This document shows, piece by piece, positions 1 to 6,920 of a stretch of DNA of 20,256 nucleotides. The position numbers were made by a program, and so were the translations under genes. The notes beneath the pieces were generated by a model that was given only the letters and a program-made list of their open reading frames with translations, searched no databases and was not told the DNA's origin. The stretch is from NCBI GenBank assembly GCA_018710885.1, contig DVJA01000080.1:1-20256 (forward strand), written 5' to 3'. Position 1 is the first letter of the stretch. Every line of letters begins with the position of its first letter. The DNA is from Scatomorpha merdigallinarum. Lineage in GTDB: Bacteria; Bacillota; Clostridia; Oscillospirales; Oscillospiraceae.

Positions 1-2126
1 TCCTCGCTGACCTTCTTGATGCAGCGGTGGACTTCCTTCTCATTGGCGGCGGAGTAGCTCTCATCGCCGTCTATACGCTTTTCGGCGAGGGTCCAGATGC
101 GGTCGAGGAAGCGCTTGCAGCCCTTGACGGCGCTGGGATTCCAGGGCGCGGCCTTCTCGAAGTCGCCTATGAACATGATGTACAGGCGCAGAGTATCGGC
201 GCCGAACTCCTTGACGACGTTGTCAGGGTTGACGACGTTGCCGAGGCTCTTGCTCATCTTGACGATGGGGTGGTCGGCCATCTCGCCGTACTTGTGGCGC
301 AGATACTTGCGCACCTCTTCCTCGCTGCCATACTGGGCGAGGAGCTCATTGCGCTCAGTCTCGTTGAGGTTGGCGTAGTTGTGCGGGTTGAGGCCCAGGA
401 TCATGCCGTGGCTGGTGCGCTTGGCATAGGGCTCCTTGGTCGGCACAACGCCGATGTCGTACAGGAACTTGTGCCAGAAGCGGCTGTAAAGCAAGTGGAG
501 CGTGGTGTGCTCCATGCCGCCGTTGTACCAATCGACAGGGCTCCAGTAGTCAAGCGCTTCCTTGCTGGCGAGCGCCTGGTCGTTGTCGGGGTCGATGTAG
601 CGCAGGAAATACCAGCAGCTGCCCGCCCACTGCGGCATGGTGTCGGTCTCACGCTGGGCGGGGCCGCCGCACTTCGGGCAGGTGGTGTTGACCCAATCTG
701 TCATCTTGGATAGTGGGCTCTCGCCGTTGTCGGTGGGCTCATAGCTGTCCACGTCGGGCAGGAGCAGGGGCAGCTCGCTCTCGCCAATGGGCTGCCAGCC
801 GCACTTCTCGCAGTGCACCAGGGGGATAGGCTCGCCCCAGTAACGCTGGCGGGAGAAGACCCAGTCGCGCAGCTTGTAGTTAACCTTGCTGCGGCCTATG
901 CCCTTCTCTTCCAGCCACTTGATCATGGTGGGGATGGCCGCCTTGACGCTCATGCCGTTCAGGAAGCCGGAGTTTACCATGATGGCGTTTTCGTCCTTGC
1001 TAATCCAGGCTTCCTTGGTGACGTCGCCGCCCTTGACGACTTCGATGATGGGCAGGTCAAACGCCTTGGCAAACTCCCAGTCGCGCTGGTCGTGGCCCGG
1101 GACAGCCATGATGGCGCCGGTGCCGTAGCTGGCCAGGACGTAGTCGGATATGAAAATAGGTATAACTTCGCCGTTGACGGGGTTGACTGCGTCAACGCCC
1201 ATGGTGCGCACGCCGGTCTTATCCTTGTTGAGCTCAGTGCGCTCGAGGTCGGACTTTGCCGCGGCCGCGGCCTGGTACGCCTTGACCTCATCCGGGTTAG
1301 TGATGGCTCCGCTTTCAAGCCAGCTGCGAACCAGCTCGTGCTCGGGCGAAAGGACCATATAGGTCGCGCCGAAGAGAGTGTCTGCACGGGTGGTAAAGAC
1401 CTTGATAATGTCGCCGGTGGTAGCCTTGAAGTCAACCTCGGCGCCGGTGGAACGGCCTATCCAGTTGCGCTGCTGGATCTTGACGCGCTCAATGTAGTCA
1501 ACGTCGTCCAGGTCGTCGATGAGCCTCTGCGCATAGGCGGTGATACGGAGCATCCACTGGCTCTTCTCCTTGCGGATGACAGGCGCGCCGCAGCGCTCGC
1601 ACACGCCCTCAACGACCTCTTCGTTGGCCAGGACGCACTTGCAGCTGGTGCACCAGTTGACGGGCATGCTGGCCTTGTAGGCCAGGCCGTGCTTGTACAT
1701 CTGCAGGAATATCCACTGCGTCCACTTGTAGTATTTGGGGTCAGTGGTATCTACCATGCGGTCCCAGTCAAAACTGTAACCGAGCATCTGCAGCTGCTTG
1801 GAAAAGCGCTCTATGTTGCGCTTGGTGACGTCACGCGGATGCATGTGGTTGGCAATGGCGTAGTTTTCGGTGGGCAGGCCGAAGGCGTCGAAGCCTATCG
1901 GGAAGAGAACGTTTTCGCCCTCCATGCGGCGCTTGCGCGCCACAATGTCCATCGCGGTGTACGGCCTCGGGTGGCCGACGTGCAGGCCGTCGCCGGAGGG
2001 GTAGGGGAACTCTATAAGCGGGTAGAATTTCTTGCGGGTATTGTCACCCGTTACGGCCTTATAGGTCTTGTTCTCCAGCCAGTAATTCTGCCATTTCTTT
2101 TCTATGCGAGCGAAATCATAGCCCAT
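1..2126 (-). CDS. leuS: Leucine--tRNA ligase (LeuRS), 3' end cut by window edge
   Basis: Class I aminoacyl-tRNA synthetase that charges tRNA-Leu with leucine using ATP in the cytoplasm. The minus frame is open from the ATG at 2126 to the left edge (about 708 codons), so roughly the last 100 residues of a typical bacterial LeuRS are missing. Visible features: the class I HIGH signature as HVGH at residues 49-52 inside YPSGDGLHVGHP; paired CxxC motifs at C159/C162 and C176/C179 (zinc-binding type); the CP1 editing-domain motif TTRADTLFGATYMVLSPEH; a second CxxC pair (HCEKCG, CPKCGG) with ETDTMPQWAGSCWYFLRY; and KMSKSLGN with KMSKS at 623-627. The anticodon-binding helical domain has begun at the edge. 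A GGGAG lies about 12 nt upstream of the start. It follows rsfS by 81 nt and is probably the last visible gene of the smc operon. Family call is very secure. Confidence 0.98.
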   Translation of the reverse strand, partial: MGYDFARIEKKWQNYWLENKTYKAVTGDNTRKKFYPLIEFPYPSGDGLHVGHPRPYTAMDIVARKRRMEGENVLFPIGFDAFGLPTENYAIANHMHPRDVTKRNIERFSKQLQMLGYSFDWDRMVDTTDPKYYKWTQWIFLQMYKHGLAYKASMPVNWCTSCKCVLANEEVVEGVCERCGAPVIRKEKSQWMLRITAYAQRLIDDLDDVDYIERVKIQQRNWIGRSTGAEVDFKATTGDIIKVFTTRADTLFGATYMVLSPEHELVRSWLESGAITNPDEVKAYQAAAAAKSDLERTELNKDKTGVRTMGVDAVNPVNGEVIPIFISDYVLASYGTGAIMAVPGHDQRDWEFAKAFDLPIIEVVKGGDVTKEAWISKDENAIMVNSGFLNGMSVKAAIPTMIKWLEEKGIGRSKVNYKLRDWVFSRQRYWGEPIPLVHCEKCGWQPIGESELPLLLPDVDSYEPTDNGESPLSKMTDWVNTTCPKCGGPAQRETDTMPQWAGSCWYFLRYIDPDNDQALASKEALDYWSPVDWYNGGMEHTTLHLLYSRFWHKFLYDIGVVPTKEPYAKRTSHGMILGLNPHNYANLNETERNELLAQYGSEEEVRKYLRHKYGEMADHPIVKMSKSLGNVVNPDNVVKEFGADTLRLYIMFIGDFEKAAPWNPSAVKGCKRFLDRIWTLAEKRIDGDESYSAANEKEVHRCIKKVSE

Positions 2127-2207
2127 TGTGAATCTGCTTCTCCCTTTTTATAAATTCTTGTCCGATGGCCCCTTTGACCCGAGTACCCCGACTCAGGCCG
2201 TAGGGCC

Positions 2208-2558
2208 TCACAGGGATGAGAGAGGCACCTCCTCAGCGTCGCTCCATATGTGTTCAAGGTTGTAGAATTCGCGCATTTCAGCCTGGAAAATGTGGACTAT
2301 TACGCAGCCGAAGTCCAGCAGTATCCAGTCTCCACCGCGATATCCCTCACGTCTGAGGGGCGGCTCGCCGAGCTCAGAGAGCGCACGGTCCACTTCATCA
2401 GTGAGAGTCTTTACGTGCGTCGAGCTGGTAGCCGTGCAGATGATGAAATAGTCTGCAAGCACAGTGACATCAGCAGTGTGAAGTACCTTTATGTCACGGG
2501 CCTGTTTGGCGTCGAGAACCCTTGCGGCCTCGGCGGCTATTTCTCTGGGTGTTAGCAT
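2208..2558 (-). CDS. rsfS: Ribosomal silencing factor RsfS (Iojap/YbeB family)
   Basis: A 116-aa RsfS-family protein. In this family it binds ribosomal protein uL14 on the 50S subunit and blocks subunit joining during starvation. The sequence shows the family pattern: an N-terminal helix (MLTPREIAAEAARVLDAK), the core DIKVLHTADVTVLADYFIICTA, then GYRGGDWILLDFGCVIVHIF, and the closing FYNLEHIWSDAEEV. I chose the ATG at 2558 because AAAGGAG lies about 10 nt upstream and homology begins here. The frame stays open upstream to 2660, but that extension overlaps the LCP gene's end and looks non-homologous. It lies 41 nt after the LCP gene and 81 nt before leuS, an order common in Clostridia. Length is normal for the family. 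Confidence 0.95.
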   Translation of the reverse strand: MLTPREIAAEAARVLDAKQARDIKVLHTADVTVLADYFIICTATSSTHVKTLTDEVDRALSELGEPPLRREGYRGGDWILLDFGCVIVHIFQAEMREFYNLEHIWSDAEEVPLSSL

Positions 2559-2599
2559 TGGGCAAAACTCCTTTTCTATATGCCTTTTATGCTCCTGTA

Positions 2600-3970
2600 C
2601 TATCCGAAGTAGGCGAAGGACTCCTCGCCTCCAGCTATATAGCCCTGAGTCATCGTCCATTCACCTTCGATATATGAAATCATGTTGATGTTGCTCTCGG
2701 TTATCTCCTGGTCGAATGGGTTGAGGTAATCGTTGAGCATAACCAGCCATTCATCTATAATTGGCATGACATAGTTGAGCCCGTTTATCATGCCGTCCAT
2801 GCGGTTGGGTATGGTCTGGAAAGTTATATCCTCACTGCTGAGCTTCATAAACTGCTCAAGGAGATATGCAATATTGCCTATCGAGACATTAGTCTCGGTG
2901 TTGTCCATAACGGCACTGTATATCTCGCCGATATTCAGGACGTTGCCTATCTGTAGCAGCTGCCTGGCCAGGGCCATGAGCAGCTCCTGCTGGAACTCTA
3001 TACGCTCAATGTCGCCGCCGGCGTAAGAGTGGGAGCCGTCATTTGACATACGGAAGCGCATCGCGTTAACGAAGTTCTCACCGTCAAGAGTCTGCGGCCC
3101 GGCCTTGATGTGGATATAGAGGTCCTGGTCCGGCGCGTCCCAGTCCATATCGAAGGGAATATCAAAGTACACCCCGCCGATGGCGTCAACTATCTCTGCC
3201 GCAGCTTCGATATTGATAAAGGCATACATGTCCACTTCATAGCCGAGTATGTCGCTCACTGTGTCGAGCAGCGCCTGTGTGGCGTCCTGCCCGTTGTTCT
3301 TGGCCGCGGCATAGGGCTGGTTTATTTTTTTGATGTTGAGGTTCACATTCACGAGCATGTCTCGCGGCAGGCTGACTATGTTCAGTTTGCCCTCCACAGT
3401 ATCGAACATGCCTACAAGGTTTGTGTCGTTGTGGTAGCCCACGACGTCTATACCCGACACGAGAAAAGTGTATACCCCGTCTCTATGGCTGGCCTGGCTT
3501 TCAGGCGCCACGGCCGCAACGCCGGTCTCCTCCGGGGCCGGGGTGCCGTAGTCGTTGAGGCCGCCCTGCTCCGTCGTCGGAGCGGTGGCCCAACTGCGGT
3601 AGAGTGCGAAGGCGCCGACTATAATCACGGCCAGCACCCCGAAAGTCACGGCCAACCTGCGCGGCCACTTGGGCCGGCTGGCCCGGCGCTCTTCACGCGA
3701 GACTATATCGTCAGAGGCGAAGCGCCTCTCATGGCTGCGCTCCTGCGCCGCCTGTCTTGAAGCATAACGCTGCTGACGCGCCCTGTAGCGGCGGTCGTAT
3801 TCCATATCGTCGTCTATGTCGTACGGGCTGTACTCATCCCGCTCACTTACAGCGGCGTCACTGTAGTCGTCGTAGATCTCGTCCCGGTATTCGCGGCGCT
3901 CACTCCCGCCCGAGCCGTGGCCCGAGGCACTGTGCTTGCCGTTTTTTCCGTTTCCTCCGAAAAGGTGCAT
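2600..3970 (-). CDS. LytR-CpsA-Psr (LCP) family cell-envelope transferase
   Basis: A 456-aa membrane-anchored LCP protein. The family transfers undecaprenyl-linked glycopolymers, such as wall teichoic acid or capsule, onto peptidoglycan at the outer face of the membrane. Order of parts: a roughly 100-residue cytoplasmic N-terminus very rich in Arg, Asp, Glu and Tyr; one transmembrane helix at about 104-125; a Pro/Ala-rich linker; and the LCP domain at about 163-340. LCP landmarks are VSGIDVVGYHNDTNLVGMFD, SLPRDMLV (Arg203/Asp204), KKINQPYAAA, VDAIGGVYFDIP, GPQTLDGENFVNAMRFR and the GGDIERIEFQQ element. About 115 further residues follow. The start at 3970 overlaps the upstream stop by one base and has AAAGGA about 10 nt upstream. 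An in-frame upstream start at 3994 lies inside nadD-yqeK and is less likely. The polymer substrate cannot be told from sequence. Confidence 0.92.
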   Translation of the reverse strand: MHLFGGNGKNGKHSASGHGSGGSERREYRDEIYDDYSDAAVSERDEYSPYDIDDDMEYDRRYRARQQRYASRQAAQERSHERRFASDDIVSREERRASRPKWPRRLAVTFGVLAVIIVGAFALYRSWATAPTTEQGGLNDYGTPAPEETGVAAVAPESQASHRDGVYTFLVSGIDVVGYHNDTNLVGMFDTVEGKLNIVSLPRDMLVNVNLNIKKINQPYAAAKNNGQDATQALLDTVSDILGYEVDMYAFINIEAAAEIVDAIGGVYFDIPFDMDWDAPDQDLYIHIKAGPQTLDGENFVNAMRFRMSNDGSHSYAGGDIERIEFQQELLMALARQLLQIGNVLNIGEIYSAVMDNTETNVSIGNIAYLLEQFMKLSSEDITFQTIPNRMDGMINGLNYVMPIIDEWLVMLNDYLNPFDQEITESNINMISYIEGEWTMTQGYIAGGEESFAYFG

Positions 3971-5136
3971 CAGGTCTTGTCCTTTCCGTACCACTTGAGC
4001 GCTTCGACGGTGGCGCTGTGCGGCACTATCCCGCCCTGTTTAAGCTCGTCGAGGCTCATTTGGAGCCCGAGGGCCATGGCGGCGTCTATATCCTCGTAGG
4101 CCAGAGCGCGCAGCGGCTCTACTCCCTCAAAGTCACGTGTGGGCTCGATGTAGTCTGCGAGGTATATTATTTTCTCCAGCAGGGTCATATCCGGTTTGCC
4201 AGTGGTGTGCCAGCGTATGGCGTCATACACGCGGCCAGTAACCCCGAACAGATCATGGGACAGTGCCGCGCCCGTTATGGCGTGAGTGAGTTTGAGGTTC
4301 TGCCTCTCGAGCGCATCAAACACTATACCATATTTTTCTGCCAAGTTCAACTGCTCTGCCATACTGAGCTTTTTGGTGATATCGTGCAAAATTCCCGCCT
4401 CTGCGGCGTCTCCGGTGTCCTCTCCCCAGCGTTCGGCGAGCTTGACGGCCTCGTGCTCGCACCCTGCCACGTGCGGCACGCGGGTGGGTTTGAGGAACTT
4501 GTAGGCGCGCTCCCGCAGCCAGTCGAGCTGAGGTTTGGCGCCGTAGTCGCGCGTCTTTATGATGCGCGTATAAACCCCGCCGTCCAGTTCATCCGCGCCG
4601 CGGCGGTTGACCAGCATTTCGCGCATACCGCTGCTGGACATGGGTAGGGGCGCGACGTCAAGGACGTATATTCTGGCCCCGTTCCGGCTGCGCAGCCGCT
4701 CGGCTTCCCGGGAAATACCGGCAATGTCTCCTTCTTCTCTGGGCAGCACGGCCAGACTGCACTCGGAGAGGATATATTCCCACTCGTGCCACTGCTCGAA
4801 GCTCAGGAGCATGTCGGTGCCCATAATCATCACGAGTTCCGCGTCCGGATACTCGTGCCTGAGCTCTTTCACCGTGTCCGAGCTGTAACTTCTGCCCTCG
4901 CGCCTGAGCTCCATGTCGGAGACCTCGGCCTCCGGAAAATCTCGGAACGCTATGCGCGTGAGCTCCATGCGCTCATTCGCGTCGGGGCTCCCGTCAGGCA
5001 GCGGCTTGTGAGGCGGTGTGGCCGCGGGTATGACGAGCAGCTTATCCGGCTTGAGGCTCTCATAGGCCAGGCGGCATGCCCTGACATGGGCAGGGTGCGG
5101 GGGATTGAAGCTGCCCCCGTAAAAGGCAAGCCTCAT
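3970..5136 (-). CDS. nadD: NadD-YqeK fusion: nicotinate-nucleotide adenylyltransferase plus HD-domain Ap4A hydrolase
   Basis: A 388-aa two-domain protein. Residues 1-200 are NadD, which makes nicotinate adenine dinucleotide from NaMN and ATP. It shows the nucleotidyltransferase motif YGGSFNPPHPAHV (6-18), PPHKP (41-45), MGTDML and the PMSSSGMREML motif in the ISSTxxR position. Residues about 215-385 are a YqeK-type HD phosphohydrolase with H222, the HD pair H251-D252 in GILHDITKK, H285, H310 in IRWHTTG and D328 in YLADYIEPTR. YqeK of Bacillus subtilis hydrolyses Ap4A symmetrically to ADP. In B. subtilis the two are adjacent separate genes; here one unbroken frame covers both. The start overlaps yhbY's stop by 4 nt (ATGA) and the stop overlaps the LCP start by 1 nt. 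Both catalytic sets look intact. Confidence 0.96.
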   Translation of the reverse strand: MRLAFYGGSFNPPHPAHVRACRLAYESLKPDKLLVIPAATPPHKPLPDGSPDANERMELTRIAFRDFPEAEVSDMELRREGRSYSSDTVKELRHEYPDAELVMIMGTDMLLSFEQWHEWEYILSECSLAVLPREEGDIAGISREAERLRSRNGARIYVLDVAPLPMSSSGMREMLVNRRGADELDGGVYTRIIKTRDYGAKPQLDWLRERAYKFLKPTRVPHVAGCEHEAVKLAERWGEDTGDAAEAGILHDITKKLSMAEQLNLAEKYGIVFDALERQNLKLTHAITGAALSHDLFGVTGRVYDAIRWHTTGKPDMTLLEKIIYLADYIEPTRDFEGVEPLRALAYEDIDAAMALGLQMSLDELKQGGIVPHSATVEALKWYGKDKT

Positions 5137-5441
5137 TTCTTCTTCGCCGCCTTTGGCAGTTCGATAATGGGCTTTTGCTCGTTGCGCTTATAGAGCACAA
5201 ACTTGCTGCCTATGACCTGCACCTGCTCTGCGCGGCAGCGTGCGGCCAGCGTATCACAGGCCTCGCGCGCCGTGAGCATGGAGTTTTCCAGCACGCGGCC
5301 TTTTACGAGCTCTCTGGCCCGCAGCATATCGCTCATGGTCTCTGCGGTCTTCTCTGTGATACCGTCCTTGCCTATCTGCAATATTGTGTCCTCCTTGGCG
5401 GCCAGGCCGCGCAGGTAGGCTCTCTGTTTACTTGTGAGCAT
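5133..5441 (-). CDS. yhbY: YhbY-type (CRM domain) ribosome-assembly RNA-binding protein
   Basis: A 102-aa protein almost entirely made of a CRM (CRS1-YhbY) RNA-binding domain, associated with pre-50S ribosomal particles in bacteria. It begins LTSKQRAYLRGLAAKED, then has ILQIGKDGITEKTAETMSDML (the IGKxG loop is the family's GxxG-like RNA-contact motif), ELVKGRVLENS, and VIGSKFVLYKRNEQ, followed by a basic tail ending PKAAKKK. The ATG at 5441 was chosen because GGAGG lies 8 nt upstream and the domain starts there. The frame is open upstream to 5504, but only inside rdgB. It overlaps the end of rdgB by 14 nt and the start of nadD-yqeK by 4 nt. Length is typical (about 95-105 aa). Confidence 0.95.
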   Translation of the reverse strand: MLTSKQRAYLRGLAAKEDTILQIGKDGITEKTAETMSDMLRARELVKGRVLENSMLTAREACDTLAARCRAEQVQVIGSKFVLYKRNEQKPIIELPKAAKKK

Positions 5442-6027
5442 TAGTGTATTCCTCCAAAAGCCGCGCGAACTTCCTGAGAGCCCGGCCGCGGTGGGATATG
5501 GCATTTTTCTCTTCGGCGCTCATCTGCGCCATGGTGCGGTTCTCCCCCTCGGGGATGAACATGGCGTCGTAGCCGAAGCCGTTCTCTCCTGCCTCGTACG
5601 TGGCGATAGCGCCCTCGCACTCGCCGCGGGCCTCTATCCTGTCCCCGTTCGGGAAAACGCAGCATATGGCTGAGACGAAACGTGCTGTACGATGTTCCAC
5701 GCCGGAGAGTTTTTTCATGAGGTATGCGCGGCGGTCGGCGTCGGAGTCCTCATGCCGGCCGGTGTAACGCGCGGAGCGCACACCCGGCTCGCCGCCTAGC
5801 GCGTCCACTTCGAGTCCTGAATCGTCGCTCACAGCGGCCTCCCCCGTCGCCTTCATGGCAGCTTCGGCCTTTATGAAGGCGTTCTCCTCAAAGGTCTCCC
5901 CCGTCTCGTCGGCTTCAAAGTGGCAGCCGGCCTCGCTCTGGGTCACGACGTCTATGCCCAGCGGAGAGAGGATTTCCCTGAACTCCTGCGCTTTGTGTGC
6001 GTTGTTTGATGCAAGTATCAGTCTCAT
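5428..6027 (-). CDS. rdgB: RdgB/HAM1-family non-canonical purine NTP pyrophosphatase (XTP/dITP diphosphatase)
   Basis: A 199-aa house-cleaning enzyme that hydrolyses ITP, dITP and XTP to the monophosphate plus pyrophosphate, keeping deaminated purines out of DNA and RNA. The N-terminal substrate-binding motif is present as LILASNNAHKAQEF (normally SxNxxKxxE). Other hallmarks are ETGETFEENAFIKAEAA, the catalytic SDDSGLEVDALGGEPGVRSARY, the GFGYDAMFIPEG segment, and the C-terminal EEKNAISHRGRALRKF. Length matches the family (about 195-205). It overlaps ftsY by 4 nt (ATGA) and yhbY by 14 nt, indicating translational coupling inside the smc operon. Confidence 0.97.
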   Translation of the reverse strand: MRLILASNNAHKAQEFREILSPLGIDVVTQSEAGCHFEADETGETFEENAFIKAEAAMKATGEAAVSDDSGLEVDALGGEPGVRSARYTGRHEDSDADRRAYLMKKLSGVEHRTARFVSAICCVFPNGDRIEARGECEGAIATYEAGENGFGYDAMFIPEGENRTMAQMSAEEKNAISHRGRALRKFARLLEEYTNAHK

Positions 6028-6920
6028 GACAGCAGCGCCTCCGCAAAGGACTTGGGCTCAAACGGCATAAGGTCGTCCACTCCTTCGCCCACGCCGACAT
6101 ACTTGACGGGCACGCCCATGTCGTTGGCGATGGCAAAGACTATGCCGCCCTTGGCGGTGCCGTCGAGCTTGGTCAGCACGATGCCGGTGATGGCCGCCGT
6201 ATCGGAGAACTGCTTGGCTTGTATAAGACCATTCTGACCCGTCGTGGCGTCAATGACCATGAGCGTCTCCAAGTCAGCGTCTGGCAGCTCTCGCAGGACG
6301 ATTCTGCGTATCTTGGCTAGCTCGTTCATGAGGTTCGCCTTGTTGTGAAGCCTGCCGGCGGTGTCTATAATGACTATGTCGCTACCGCGAGCCTTGGCGG
6401 CGGTGAGCGCGTCAAACACGACGGCGCCGGGGTCGGAGCCCTCACCGTGCTTTACTATCTCACAGTTCGCCCGCTCGGCCCAGACGGTGAGCTGCTCGGC
6501 AGCCGCTGCCCTGAAGGTGTCGCCCGCGGCGAGCAGTACTTTTTTGCCCTCGACTGTGAACCTGGCTGCGAGTTTGCCTATCGTGGTGGTCTTGCCAACG
6601 CCGTTGACGCCGACCATAAGTATGACGGATGGCCTGGTCTCGAGCTGGAGTTCAAAACTGCCCACGCTCAGGCGCTCGGCAAGTATGTCCACCAGCGCCG
6701 CTTTGACTTCCTCCGCGCCGCGCAGTCCGTTTGTGCGCACCCGCTCGCGCAGTTCCTCAACGGCCTTCATGGCCGTGTCTGCACCCGCGTCGGCCAGAAT
6801 AAGCGAGTCCTCGAGCTCCTCAAAGAACTCCTCGTTTTCACCCGTAAACTCCGCGAAGAGCCCGCCCATCTGGCGGCGGGTCTTTTCAAGCCCCTGCTTT
6901 ATCTTGTCGAAGAACCCCAT
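6024..6920 (-). CDS. ftsY: Signal recognition particle receptor FtsY
   Basis: A 298-aa SRP-receptor GTPase that docks ribosome-nascent-chain-SRP complexes at the membrane for co-translational insertion. The N domain (about 1-95) starts MGFFDKIKQGLEKTRRQMGG, the short membrane-binding helix that replaces the acidic A domain found in proteobacteria. The G domain contains P-loop GVNGVGKTT (104-112), the I-box region GDTFRAAAAEQL (133-144), DTAGR (186-190), TKLD (250-253), GTAKGG and YVGVGEGVDDLMPF. The start at 6920 has GGAGG 8 nt upstream and lies 35 nt inside the end of smc. Adjacency to smc is conserved in Firmicutes. Confidence 0.98.
   Translation of the reverse strand: MGFFDKIKQGLEKTRRQMGGLFAEFTGENEEFFEELEDSLILADAGADTAMKAVEELRERVRTNGLRGAEEVKAALVDILAERLSVGSFELQLETRPSVILMVGVNGVGKTTTIGKLAARFTVEGKKVLLAAGDTFRAAAAEQLTVWAERANCEIVKHGEGSDPGAVVFDALTAAKARGSDIVIIDTAGRLHNKANLMNELAKIRRIVLRELPDADLETLMVIDATTGQNGLIQAKQFSDTAAITGIVLTKLDGTAKGGIVFAIANDMGVPVKYVGVGEGVDDLMPFEPKSFAEALLS

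Noticed and set aside
813..2153. Long plus-strand open frame, and others at 27-713, 3757-4647 and 6361-7860
   Set aside because: They are antisense to leuS, nadD-yqeK/LCP, ftsY and smc, whose protein motifs are unmistakable. Their translations lack recognisable domains and are expected by-products of GC-rich codon use.
2127..2207. T-box riboswitch in front of leuS
   Set aside because: The gap to rsfS is only 81 nt, too short for a T-box leader, and there is no conserved T-box core or terminator/antiterminator pair; only weak 4-5 bp stems are visible.
2559..2660. N-terminal extension of rsfS from an upstream start at 2660
   Set aside because: The extra residues overlap the end of the LCP gene, are not RsfS-like, and the internal ATG at 2558 has a proper AAAGGAG ribosome-binding site.
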